A stretch of 64,000 nucleotides of DNA from Paracyclopina nana (Eukaryota; Arthropoda; Copepoda; Cyclopoida; Cyclopettidae): NCBI GenBank assembly GCA_019096065.1, contig JAGUCH010000004.1, positions 372,001 through 436,000 of the forward strand, read 5' to 3'. A program made the position numbers and the translations under genes. Shown piece after piece: positions 10,600 to 21,666 of the stretch; the first letter of the stretch is position 1, and every line of letters starts with the position of its first letter. A model generated the notes under the pieces. The model was not told the DNA's origin, made no database searches, and saw only the letters and a list, made by a program, of their open reading frames with translations.

Positions 10600-10965
10600 T
10601 ATTCGCTATGTACAATCACAACATCATTTGGATCAATCACGGATGCTCTGATAACTTTGGCACTACATTGTTATGTAAGGATAGCGGAAAAAGTTAATGC
10701 CAACTGAGACAAAATTTCGTTATTCTTTGCAGCCTGGTCATTGTTATTCACTCCACTGGCTTTGGACTCCAGGATGGTCAAGCATTGATATATGCTGTTT
10801 ATGGACTCTTAACGCTGTTGCCTCAAATCAGCATGACCTCCGGTCTGAATCTCTTCCAGAGCAAGCAGGTTCCAGCTAAGCGTTTCTTCAAGGAACTTGA
10901 GCTCCTGGCTGTCGTTCATCATGGATAACTGCTCCATTTGCTATGCCAAATCAGCAATGCAGACA
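10600..10965 (-). pseudogene. Partial copy of BAG-domain gene 3' end
   Basis: This segment matches 11020-11410, the last exon and 3' flank of the adjacent BAG gene, at an offset of about 419 bp. It starts in 3'-flank sequence ('acaacatcatttggatcaat') and runs through most of the BAG domain. The copied frame has an in-frame stop where the parent reads 'VRQQRKES' (CGT TAA in the copy), plus many substitutions. It is a dead partial tandem duplicate. The stretches 10494-10600 and 10966-11132 contain only 3' UTR and AT-rich spacer. Confidence 0.85.
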
Positions 10966-11132
10966 AAGTGCTAAATATCTCAATTTATTATTAACATAAT
11001 ACGATTTATAACAAGAGATTCTCAATTTGCTCTCACAACATCATTTGGATCAATCACGGATATTCTGTTAATTTAGGCACTACTTGTTTATGTATGGTTA
11101 GCGGAAAATGTTTATAGCACTCTAGTAGTAGT

Positions 11133-12713
11133 TCATTTTGCCAGCTCTGACAAAATTTCGTTATTCTTCGCTGCCTGGTCATTGTTATTCACTCCACTGG
11201 CTTTGGACTCCAGGATGCTCAAGCACCGGTTGATGCTGCGTATGGACTCTTTTCGCTGCTGCCTCACATCAGCGCGACCTCCGGTCTCAATCTCATCCAG
11301 AGCAAGCAGATTTCGGGTAAGCATCTCATCGAGGAACTTGTACTCCTTGCTGTCTTTGTTCCCGGAGAACTGCTCAATCTGCTTGACCAAATCAGCCACA
11401 TTCGCTTGAATTTTGGCCAGTTGCCCAAGACAGGGATCATTTTGTGGCTCCATGGTTTGTTGCGGCTGTGGCGGAGGTTGCGGCTGCGGCTGCGGAGTTT
11501 CCTCTTTTGGCTGACTAGTAGACGGGTCCGGAGAACACGGTAGAGGAATCGGTGTCTCCTTGATGTTGTCACTGTGATGATCGACTTCAGTGTAACCCAT
11601 AGGGATTGGTACATCACTCGGGATGGGACTAAGTGGGCTCGTGGGCTCCCCCTGAGCAGCGGCCTTGGGAGCAGCCAATTTGACGTTCGCAGGTCTCTTC
11701 ATCTGCTGCTGATCCGGAGTGTTGATCACAGGCTTGTCGCGACCCTCCACGAAAATGGGGATATGCCTCACGTGAGGCTGGTGCGGACTGTCAGCTGCTG
11801 CGGCCTCATGCTGCTTGCCCCTCCGTGGAGGAGGCTGGGGCTGCTGTGCAGCAGGTGACACTGGCCTCTGGTGAAGCGGCACGGACGGATCCGAGGCTGA
11901 CGTGGACAAGTTGTTGTTCGAGGACTCCTCCTTGTCGTTTTCACTGACATTGCCCAAGGGGATTTTGGTCTTCATCAGCCTTTGGTTGAACATTTTTGGA
12001 GGCTCCGAGTGGGCCCGGGTCACCCTGGGGGAGCCCGTGCTAGTTTGCATTTGTTGCGGTGCGGAGGGAAGATCGGCTGTTTTGCTGTGATTGCCCGAGT
12101 ACTTGTGATGCTGAGGCTGAGGCTGCCTTTCGTGGATCACCCGGATGGGAATGGACTCGTCCTTGTTGGACATGCCCGAGGTCTTTCGAGGCTCCGAGTG
12201 CTCTTCAAAGGGGTCCTGAGGGAAACCCATCGAGTGAAAGTTGGGCGAGGCTGATCGTTGCTGAAACTCTTCAAATCCCGGACGAGTCTGCAAAGATGGA
12301 ACTAATCAGTCAAAATGGCCTTTCAATGTCAGGAGGATCTTGATGCACGAATGTCACGGGAAGATATTCGCTTGATTGGTGTCTACCAACTGAATAAAAT
12401 AAGATGGCACGCAAGCAAATAATCCTTCGAGAGCAATAGAGAACAATCTTGACAGACACTCCTAACGAGAATGACATCATCATCATCCAGCCCAAAATTC
12501 TTTTGGCGTGGGTGTCATTTCTCGCGCGTGATTACGTGGTTGTGTTTGGCTTACCCGAAACGAAGAAAATGGCGGCTCGCGCCCATTGAAGAAAGGTTTA
12601 TCGTTGAAGAACTCTTCGCGCTTCCGATTCATTTTCTCCCGGAGTTGGTCAAAATCGGGGAATTCTCCTCCATCCGAAGACAATCTGGAACCACCGGGTC
12701 CCGCAGAAGCCAT
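11133..12713 (-). CDS. stv: BAG3/starvin-type BAG-domain co-chaperone
   Basis: The exons are 12713-12555 and 12287-11133, phase 0, giving 437 aa. The C-terminal BAG domain (roughly residues 335-415) contains 'LGQLAKIQANVADLVKQIEQ', 'EYKFLDEMLTRNLLALDEIE' and 'RADVRQQRKESIRSINRCLS', the BAG3-type contacts to the Hsp70 nucleotide-binding domain. A central 'SIPIRVIHERQ' is the IPV-like motif that in BAG3 binds small heat-shock proteins, and a second 'VPIPMGY' lies further on. The middle is disordered and rich in Pro, Gln and Ser. The N-terminal WW domain of vertebrate BAG3 is not visible. Drosophila starvin, which maintains muscle Z-discs by chaperone-assisted autophagy, is the closest functional model. 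The first exon uses an ATG with a short GC-rich leader. Confidence 0.85.
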
Positions 12714-14247
12714 TTGTTTACTTTTCGTCTGACACCTTGCGATTACGCGGAAAAATTGAGCGGACTCGAGTTTATTTGCGCCCGCTCTAAACGATTTTTC
12801 TCAAATTGACCAGAAAGTTCGCGAAATCCCAATTTCTTGTCATAGAAATAGTTGACGCTGTTATTTATCTCGTCAAAGCGGAAACCGCCAAAATTCAAGC
12901 AAAAAAGCCAAAAAGTGGGCATTTCTCGACCAAGAAAAGCCACCTGGGAACGACTGGAGCGTGACTCAGAATTTTATTGTGGCCTTTCCCAAAGTCGTGA
13001 CGGGACGTTCAAATAGTCAAGTACACTCCGAAATATGTAGCTAAGTATAGCAGCAAGCCTGCTTTGCTACTTAGCGGCCCGAAAATGAGTGGAATTCCTG
13101 TTTTCCGCTCTTGCCACTGCAGCTTTTATCGAATTGTACACGCATTCCTGAAGGAGCAGCTCAAGTACATCAAGTGAAAAAATATGCTGAAATTCTCCCT
13201 CCTTCCAGAAATAGCTGATTCCACAAGCATTATGAAACAAATTATGTGCATTTCCATCCCTCTTTTCAGCAGAAACTACAATAGCAACAATTGGTGCTTT
13301 GTCTGGTCTGCACTGAAAAACGTTAGTACATATTCACCCCTTCTTCTACTCCTTTGTTTTCTACCTAGCCCCAGTTTGAACAGAGAACTGCCATCATTGC
13401 CCCTCATAGGCTGCTGGGGATCGAGCTTGAAGTCAATCCTGGCTGATGATCATCCACTTCTACCTGGCTGCATGCATTTCAAAGCGGATATGATCTATTT
13501 CCTGACTAATGGGCGTCTGCTCTTCTTCAACCGCGTCTGCTCCGGAAGCCAGTTCACCTTTCAGGCTGGATCGAAAAGCACCCATGAAAACAATAAAAAC
13601 TCATAAGAGGGAATAGTGCTACATATGAAGGCAGTATGCATGCATGTGAGCAGCGAAAAGTCACAGAGCAAAGTAGCTAGCTCTCTGATTGAAGAGCTAC
13701 CAGACAGGCCAAAGCGGAGGGGTAGCCACTGAGTGGCTGTTTTGAGGCGTTGAGCTGAGCAAATGTGCAGGGCTGCCTCCACACCACATGCATGCATGTA
13801 GAGTTCAGGCAGTTCCACTGGTGTACAGCTCTAATGTGAATGTGTTATGTGACTGTCTGCATGTACACACCAGTTCAGTAATCGAATGAAATTATTCAAT
13901 GGCAGATGGCAAAAAAAGCAGTTGGCAAAGTGAACAGCAGACTTCCATAGAGCACCAGAATGCTTCACAAACTCTGGGTGAGCCTCAAATTAACCCCATA
14001 GTAGCACTTTGGCCTCATCTGAGGCTGCCCTAGGCATGTCAGTGCTGTCATTAAGTGCTGTTGTGTCAAATTTTCTTCCATACAATAGAGCCAAGGCTAA
14101 AAGCATGCTTTGAGCCTTGGTAGCTAAATGGAACAGAAGGGTTGCAGAGAAAGCTAGGACAATACTCAGTACCTGGTCTTGATGTTGTGTACTTGATCTT
14201 GCAGAAGGTGCAATGAAGCTCCCTCCAAATAAAAGCCTCACACAGCA
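12714..14247. other. Intergenic region between divergent BAG and MBD genes
   Basis: About 1.5 kb between two divergent genes, so both promoters should lie here. At 13032-13067 an imperfect hairpin has 'gctaagta' and 'tacttagc' ends. A 30-codon ORF starts at ATG 13085 and ends at 13177, with no recognisable domain. A candidate 3' splice site 'tgatcttgcag' sits at about 14194-14204, suggesting a 5' UTR intron of the MBD gene. I see no supported gene. Confidence 0.5.
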
Positions 14248-17200
14248 ATGAATTATGAGGGAGGGCATGGGCAGGGGTATGCACCCCGAATGCCCACAGA
14301 CTATCCCCATGGACCTAGACCCATCCCATCGGGGTATCCTGCACACGCTTTGCCTGGAAATACTGCCAGGTTTGGCCAATACCAACAACCCATGGTGTAC
14401 CCTCAGCAACAACAACATCAGCAGCATCTAGCTAGTGGGTATGGGTACCCTCCGCAAACACAACAGTTGCCCTTGATGCAACAACAGCAGCAGCAGCTCA
14501 GACCTCCTGGTTCCAGTCAGCACTATCCTGGTGAAAATGGTGGAGGAGTGATCAGACCGCAACACCCTTACGGTCACCCACAAGTCTACCACCAAGGGTA
14601 CCCCCCTCAGCAGCAACAGCAGGTGTTCTACCACCAGCAGCAGCAGCAGCAGGGGTACCCCCAACCACAATACCCTCCCACTCAATATCAGTCAAATCCT
14701 ACTCTGGTCAACACCAATCCCAGTCTTAGGAATCAGGGCTTTCAACACAAGCATTTAAATGCTCCTGCCCAGCCACAGAACATGGTGGATAACAGTCAAT
14801 TTGTGGCCTATGGTCAACAATACCAGCAGCAGTCATACCCGCAAAGATTTGCTCAGCAGTTCACACCCACTCAGCAGCAGGGGTATGCCACAACTACGCA
14901 GCAAATTGTGCCACAGCCTACTCTGATGCATTCCAACTCTACTAACCAAAGACCAACCCCACCCTTTGTGAGGGGTCCCCCAGTCAGAACAGGATTCAGA
15001 AATCCAGGACCTCCACCACCTAACTTCCAAAGGCCCATGATGAGCAGACAGCCTTCTCCAATGATGCCTCACTTACAACAACATCAGACTTTCATGAGCC
15101 CTCAACAGCAACAGCCAGTAATGGTTCAGGAGCCAAGCTGGCAGCAACAACCAGCTTGCTATGCTGAACAGCCAACAGTTGTGATCACTAGCAGCATGAA
15201 TATTGCCTTGCAACCCCAATGCTCACAAGTACAAACCACCATGGAGACAGCCATCACAACTGCAGTTGTGGTAACATCATCCATAGCTCCATCAGCACCA
15301 GCTAGTGAGCCTGTGACAGTTCAGGCGCCATCGACAAGTCTTGTGCCAACAACTACACCAGCCAGGCATCATGTCCACCCAACTCAGGCTTCTGCCATCA
15401 TCGTACCCTGGGGTTGGAACCGCTCAACATTGTCAGACAAGGTCCATTACAAAAGGTAACTTCTGAGCCTAGACACCATGCAAATATCCATCTGTTTTAA
15501 CCTCCTGATGATTCATTGCAGCCCGAGTGGTATTGAATTAAAGTCAAAGGAAGAGGTCAAAGAATACCTTCTATTGGATGGCACCTGTAAATGTGGTCTG
15601 GAATGCCCTCTTGATCTTGATGCTGTTTTTGATTTTGATCCAAATGTAAGTAGACACCTTGAACTCCAGGTTTGGAGCTAATTGTCTTTCTCTCTTGTAG
15701 AAGCGTCCTGAAATGCCTCCAATCAACCTCCCTCCTCCAAATCCTGCAAAATATTGCAGCCACAGACCAGCCACAGCCAATTTGGCAAAGATCATCAGCA
15801 CACCTGGATATGCTCATCAGTTTAAGCATGTACATGACATTTCAAGTGGCAAAAAGGGTGCTAAAAAAAGGAGCAGGAAAAAGAGACCTTACTCTGGCAT
15901 TCTGACTCAGCAAATGATTGAAGCCAGAGAGGTGGAAAGGAGAAGAATAAATGAGGTAAGCCAGCATAGTACCCGAAACTCATTCAGCCCATTATAGTTG
16001 AATATTCCACCTTTCAGATTATTTCTCAACAAAAGAAAGAGTATGAAGCTCAAATGTCACAAACCACAGGGAAGAACCCTGTTGGCAGCCCCATTCCCAT
16101 CAAGCCAGCCAGAAAGTCTGTGACTCAAGATGATATTTTGCACCAGCCTTCTTCCTCAAGAGATACACCCAAGGAAGTCTCAGGCCCCATAGTTGAACCA
16201 AATCCAAAGGAGCAGCAGAGTTTGGAAACAAAGAACATTGAAATCAGAAGGATGTCAGCCACTGAGGATGGTGACAAGGTTCTGGAGAGTGCCTGGGACA
16301 GTCCTGAAAAGGACTCCAAGACACCTTTGCAAATGGTGCAAAGCATTGTTTCAAAAATTGAAGAAATCAAGCCGGAACCTCCTCCTCCCACTGCACCATC
16401 ATGGACTCAAAGCAGTCAAAGACCTCTACTCCACAGTCAAAAGCAGGTGGCTAATGACACACCTCCTTCAAGCAGACCACTAGTTCCACCTCAAAGGACC
16501 ACAGTCACAACAATGGCTCAAAATGTGGCTGTCATGGCACCATCTCCCCAACTGATTCCAGTGTCTTCGGCAGGACAGGGCCAGATAATGCAATTGGTCA
16601 ATACCATCAATGGCCCTATGCTCATGCATGCAATGCCATCTGCTCCTCAACTACAAATTCAAGAGCACAGCAAGCAGCAGGGCAATGTTTCTGGTGGCAA
16701 GGGATCTAAGAAGAAGCCATTGCAGGCCTATCAAGGGCCAGCTAACATCTTGCCAGCAGGAACCCCTATGCCCATCCTGGTGTCCCCCACAGCTGTTGTC
16801 AACAGTCAGCAGTCTCCAACAGGGGCTCAGCATGTGCTTATTAGTCACCCAAGCCCTGGCTCAGGGATGATCCAGGGAGCCCCTCAATTCTTGCTGAATC
16901 ACTCAGCTATGATTGCTCCTAATCAAGTGTTTCTCTCATCAAATGGCACCTTAGTGGCCATGCCTGCGCCACAAATGCAAGGGGTGGTGTACAACCAGTT
17001 ACCAGATGGAACTCTGGTCCAGGTTCAAAGTCCACTCATTCATCAACCTCAGGTGATCACCTCCAGCGGTGGATCCTATGTGATTAACAACAGTGCCCAG
17101 CAACTTAGCCCAAGTGGAGGGCAGATACACTTCCAGCCTAGCCACCCAGGGACATATTTCATGACACCAGCTGGCCTAGTTCAAACTGCACCAACTGTTG

Positions 17201-18180
17201 CCATGACAGCTTCTCCAGCATTGACATCAATGATAGAGCCCCAACCTGGCCCAAGTCAAGTTAAGGCAACAAAAGCTAGGAAAGAGAGCACCGAAGACAG
17301 CGATGAGGATGAGGATGATGAAGAAGAAGATCATGAGGAAGAGCAAACACCTCAGCCTATTCACCTACAAGAAGAGGAGGATGAAGAGAGCAGTGATGAA
17401 GAGGAGTTACCTCTTGCCAAGAAGAAAAGTTCCCCAGGCAACGCAAGTAAAGATTGCAAAAAGTCCAAGGCCATTCTGAACAGCCCAAGAACCTATATAC
17501 AAAGTAACAAGGTGGACAGTTCTGGACTTCAGGCCACACCTCCCCATCCAATTTTGGATGATGCTGAGTCCTGCCTCAACAGGCTCAGTAGCCCTGAAGG
17601 AGTTTGTACTAGCTCGAAAGATGATGGCTTAGACACAAGTGGCAGTACTGAAGGTACCAGTGGATCTGGAAAGAAAAGAAGAAAAAGGAATGCTGATGAG
17701 CTCATCAAGAATGACAATGTAACTCATGCTGGGGAAAGCGATGATGGTAAGAATGAAAAAGCTCAAAGTTTGAGATAACTTTTGATTACCCTTTAAATTT
17801 GGCAGAGTCTGATGAAGGTGAAAGCAGTACAAAGCCACTCAAACAGTTCAGTGTTGGAGAACTGGTATGGGGTCCCCATGGAACTTTTCCCTCTTGGCCT
17901 GGAAAGTTGGTCAGGTTTGAAAGAGATGGATCCAAAGTTCTGGTGTGTTGGTTTGGCAATCGTGATACATCTCAAGTGAATCCTCATAATCTGAAGAGTC
18001 TATCTGATGGTTTAGAGGCTCACCATAGAGAGAGGAAAAAGCTCAGAAAGTAAGCATCTTTAGATAAGTCTGGTTAACCATTTCATCATACTTACCTTCT
18101 CTAGGGGACGAAAAATGAATGCCAATCTTGAGAAAGCAATTCAAGAAGCTATGATGGAGCTGGACCGAATGAGTGATTAA
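14248..18180 (+). CDS. MBD5/MBD6-type protein with MBD and PWWP domains
   Basis: Six exons: 14248-15455, 15522-15645, 15701-15955, 16018-17746, 17806-18049 and 18105-18180, all in phase; 1211 aa. Residues about 1-380 are Gln/Pro-rich with polyglutamine runs. A divergent methyl-CpG-binding domain spans exons 1-2 ('PWGWNR', '[16 protein letters not shown]', '[20 protein letters not shown]'), followed by the conserved '[14 protein letters not shown]' tail. A long disordered region with an acidic patch and Lys-rich NLS ('GKKRRKRN') precedes a C-terminal PWWP domain ('[19 protein letters not shown]', then 'VCWFGN'). MBD followed by PWWP is the MBD5 / Drosophila six-banded order. These proteins link to the PR-DUB histone H2A deubiquitinase and do not strictly need CpG methylation. 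AATAAA near 18456 is the likely poly(A) signal. Confidence 0.88.
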
Positions 18181-18687
18181 CCATAGAATCATCAAGTTGT
18201 ATATGATATTGCTTGCTATGTGATATGTAAAGAGTTTCTTTATAATGATTCTGCTTGTTTATGGCAGCAGCCCTTGACATAATTGTGTACTCATGTGTTT
18301 TTCTCTCAGATCACAGATTCTCTCAGATAATTTGCTAATGATGGTTGCAACATTATTATCCATCATAATTTTTTCACATACTATGCATACCCCTCCATAT
18401 ACATATAATTGTGTCTAGTTGCCCACATGTTGATCAGATAGTATGAAAGGATCACAATAAAAATATTGTTATATCTCAATTTGTGCCCTCAAGTGGGAAA
18501 TTCTTCAAGCATGTGCATGTAGCTGATTCAGGGTATCCTGGACTGTTATCAATCATTATATAACAATCATTCTGAATCACACATATGACTTTGAGTACAC
18601 ACCCTCATAAAAGTCACAAGGCCAGCATGAGTTTTATCTTTTTTATTCGCACATATTTTGAAGTCCATTCCTGATTTGATTCTGAAC
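18181..18687. other. 3' UTR and promoter spacer
   Basis: AT-rich 3' UTR of the MBD gene with AATAAA near 18456, then the upstream region of the ferric reductase-like gene. No other feature is seen. Confidence 0.6.
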
Positions 18688-21650
18688 ATGAGATCAGGAG
18701 TGTTCATATCCTTCATTGCCATTTGGGCCAATGTTCAGTGTGATGGAGCTGACTTTTATGGAGACTGTGGCAAGAGAAAAGGATGTTTTGGATTCCCTGA
18801 AGGCTGCACTGGGACAAAAAGCTGTGATTTTGCTGTTTCTTTTATTGGTATCTCAGAGGACCAATTCAATTTCCAGATGATCAGCAATGGGCATCATGAG
18901 AATGAATACATTGCAGTGGGACTATCGCATGATGCAAAAATGAAGGATGATGCTGTCATTATCTGTGCCACAGAAGAACCAGCTAGAGTCAGGGCCTTTT
19001 GGAATGTTCTCTATAGCAGCATAGAGCTTGAGGATTCACTGACCAATATTGATGGATACACAGCCAATTTCTCTGATGGCTACCTAAGTTGCAGTTTCAA
19101 TTATTCATCTCTTGCTGACATTCCTGGCAAAAATGTGACATTTGATTTGAGCACTGAAGATTTACATTTGCTAATGGCAAGGGGAACATTCCAGGACAAA
19201 CCAACTAACCACAAAAGAAATCGCCTAGCATCCAAGGAACCTTTCAGATTCAGAGACTACAATGACTATCTCCCAAAAGATGATGCCTTTTATGAAGGAT
19301 GTGATGCTTCCAAAGGTTGCTTTGGCTCCCCACTTGGTTGCATTGAACATAAAAACTGTACAATGGCAGTGTCATTTGAAGGGATCTCTGCCACTCAGTA
19401 CAAGTATGAGATGGTGCTAAGCAAGGCTGAAAATGGATTTGACAAGGCTTATGTAGCTATTGGCCTCTCACAGGATAATTATATGGGAGATGACTTTGTC
19501 ATAGCATGCTCAGCTCAAAATACTTCTGATGTTCCTCAAGTGGCAAGGTACTGGACAGTTCAATATGGTGCACCAATCCTCGCAGACCCTAAGGTTGACA
19601 TCTCCAATTCTGAAGTGAAAGTCATCAATGGAGCCTTGTTGTGTAGCTTTGAAATAGAAGCAGCCAGCATTCTGCCCATTCCAAACAAAACTAGCACAGC
19701 ACCCCTTGACATGAATCAGCAGGGTTATCATCTGCTTCTAGCTACTGGACCAGTGAAGGATGGATTAGTCCAACCACATATAGCCAAGCAAGCCTCTGAC
19801 AACCCATTTTCCCTGGCAGAATTCAATCCTTTTGTCCAGGTGAACATATACTCGGACTGTGGACAAACAAAAGGATGCATTGGAGATGTCAGTGGCTGCA
19901 TTGAGGCAAAAAACTGCTCAATGGTGACAAGATTTCAGGGAAGCTCTGAGACTACTTATGAGATTGAAATTTTTGGATTGCTTCCTGAAGGCAATAATTA
20001 CATTGCATCTGCACTATCATTAGATGCAGAAATGGGGGATGACAGTGCTATGGCCTGCATACATGATTCAACTGGAGCAGTTTCAGCAAAAATGTATTGG
20101 AATGGACAGGGAGTCAGTGAGCCTCTAGCAGACCCCACTTTTGGAATCAGCAACCAAACAGGACAACTTATCAACAATCAGCTTTACTGCAAGTTCACCA
20201 GGCTAAGCGAGACAACCATACAGATTCCAGGAGGATCGAATGAAACCCTGTTTGATTTGAACAAACAACCGTACTTCCTCCTTATGGCCACAGGACCAGT
20301 TTCAAATGGCTCAATATCAAAGCATACAAAGGCCTCAGCAAGTGAATCTGCATTTGTATTCTCAGACTTCAACCCATACCTCAATGAAGTCTATGATGGG
20401 TGTGGGAAGGTGAAGGGTTGCTTTGGCTTTCCTCAAGGCTGCTTTGAGTCAAAGAGCTGTTCAATTTTGGCCACTTATGCCCAAATGGAAACTGGTGATG
20501 TAGCATTCAATCTGGAAGCCACATCAGCTCAGCCCATGTCCTATGTTGCTGTGGCATTGTCTGATGATAAAGAGATGGCCAATTCCAATGTGATGTTTTG
20601 CTATGCCTCTGAAACAGAACAAGGAGTGGGGTTATCGTGGAACCCGAGCAATGAAAGGACTAGTATTATCCTAGAGGACTCAGTGAATGACATGTATGAC
20701 ATACAAGCTTCACTCACAGATGGAGTCTTGTCCTGTGGCTTTAAGAGGAAACAACAGACAACAATCACAACTCCTGATAACCAAACAGTGGAATATGACT
20801 TGAAACAGCCCTATTACCTGCTACTAGCCAAAGGTCCCATTTCCAAAAGCAAAGCTCTTGGATTCAAGCTGGAAAGTCATGGAACAAGCTTTGCCAGCTC
20901 CACAGACAAAATTGACTTTGCTGACTTTCAAGTCATCACAGCTGAGGAATCAAAGCTTGTCAAGGTAAAAAACCTCCTCATTAAGGCCTTTAAATTGAAT
21001 TGCAAGTCCTATTGCTCTTGTTTTAGGCTCATGGAAGTTTGATGGTGGTTGCATGGGTGCTTTTTGCAGCCTTGGGAATGCTGACAGCTAGACACGGCAA
21101 AGTCATTGACAAGCAGCTCTATGGCAAGGACATCTGGTTCAGAATTCATCAATTCTGCATGACCACAACTTGGCTGTTGACAATCATTGCTGTTGTCATC
21201 ATTTTTGTTGAGAGAGGCACAGAGCCAATCAGTATTGAAGCCATCAAAAAGAACCCGCATGGTCTGATTGGACTCTTGGCTGCCTGCTTAGCCTTCATAC
21301 AACCATTCATGGCATTCCTTAGGCCTCATCCAGGATCAGAGTCAAGATGGATCTTCAACTACAGTCACTTAGCAGTTGGTACTACTGCCATGATTCTAGC
21401 AATAGCTGCCATAATCCTGGCTGCTTGTCTTGAAATGGCCAGAGTTGATGAGAAGGCAGCCAAAATTGTGGCTATAGTTTTCCCTGTATTTTACTTTGGC
21501 ATGCACATAGTTGGGACAATGATTATATTTTTTGGAACCAGGTGGAACAGGGGTAAGTTCATCTCCATTGCTTTGAGCATAGCATTTTTTGGATGCTTGA
21601 GCCTGTGTGTCAGCTTGATTGCCATCATTGTGCAGGGAGTGAAGCAATAA
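18688..21650 (+). CDS. Four-DOMON cytochrome b561 ferric reductase-like protein (FRRS1 family)
   Basis: Exon 1 is 18688-20964 and exon 2 is 21027-21650, joined phase 0 (about 966 aa). The ATG at 18688 gives a signal peptide (MRSGVFISFIAIWANVQC). Four extracellular DOMON units follow, each opening with a 'GCFGFPEGC'-like Cys pair (near 18779, 19316, 19874 and 20416) and each with 'YxAxxLSxDxxMxxD' and a 'YxLLxAxGP' strand. Exon 2 encodes a cytochrome b561 domain with about five to six membrane helices and candidate haem histidines: 'AHGSLMVVAW', 'RIHQFCM', 'LRPHPGS' and 'NYSHLAVGT'. The family passes cytosolic ascorbate electrons across the membrane to reduce ferric iron or other acceptors. 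Typical FRRS1 has a reeler domain plus one DOMON, so four DOMONs without a reeler is unusual. The stop codon overlaps an AATAAA (21646-21651). Confidence 0.85.
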
Positions 21651-21666
21651 AGAGTGTATTACTATG

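Noticed and set aside
12471..12809. 112-codon plus-strand frame
   Set aside because: It is the reverse of the first exon and promoter of the BAG gene.
13184..13606. 140-codon plus-strand frame
   Set aside because: There is no domain, splice context or conservation clue. The composition resembles random intergenic sequence.
18658..18687. Longer start for the ferric reductase-like protein
   Set aside because: The upstream in-frame codon at 18658 is TTG. The ATG at 18688 gives a proper signal peptide.
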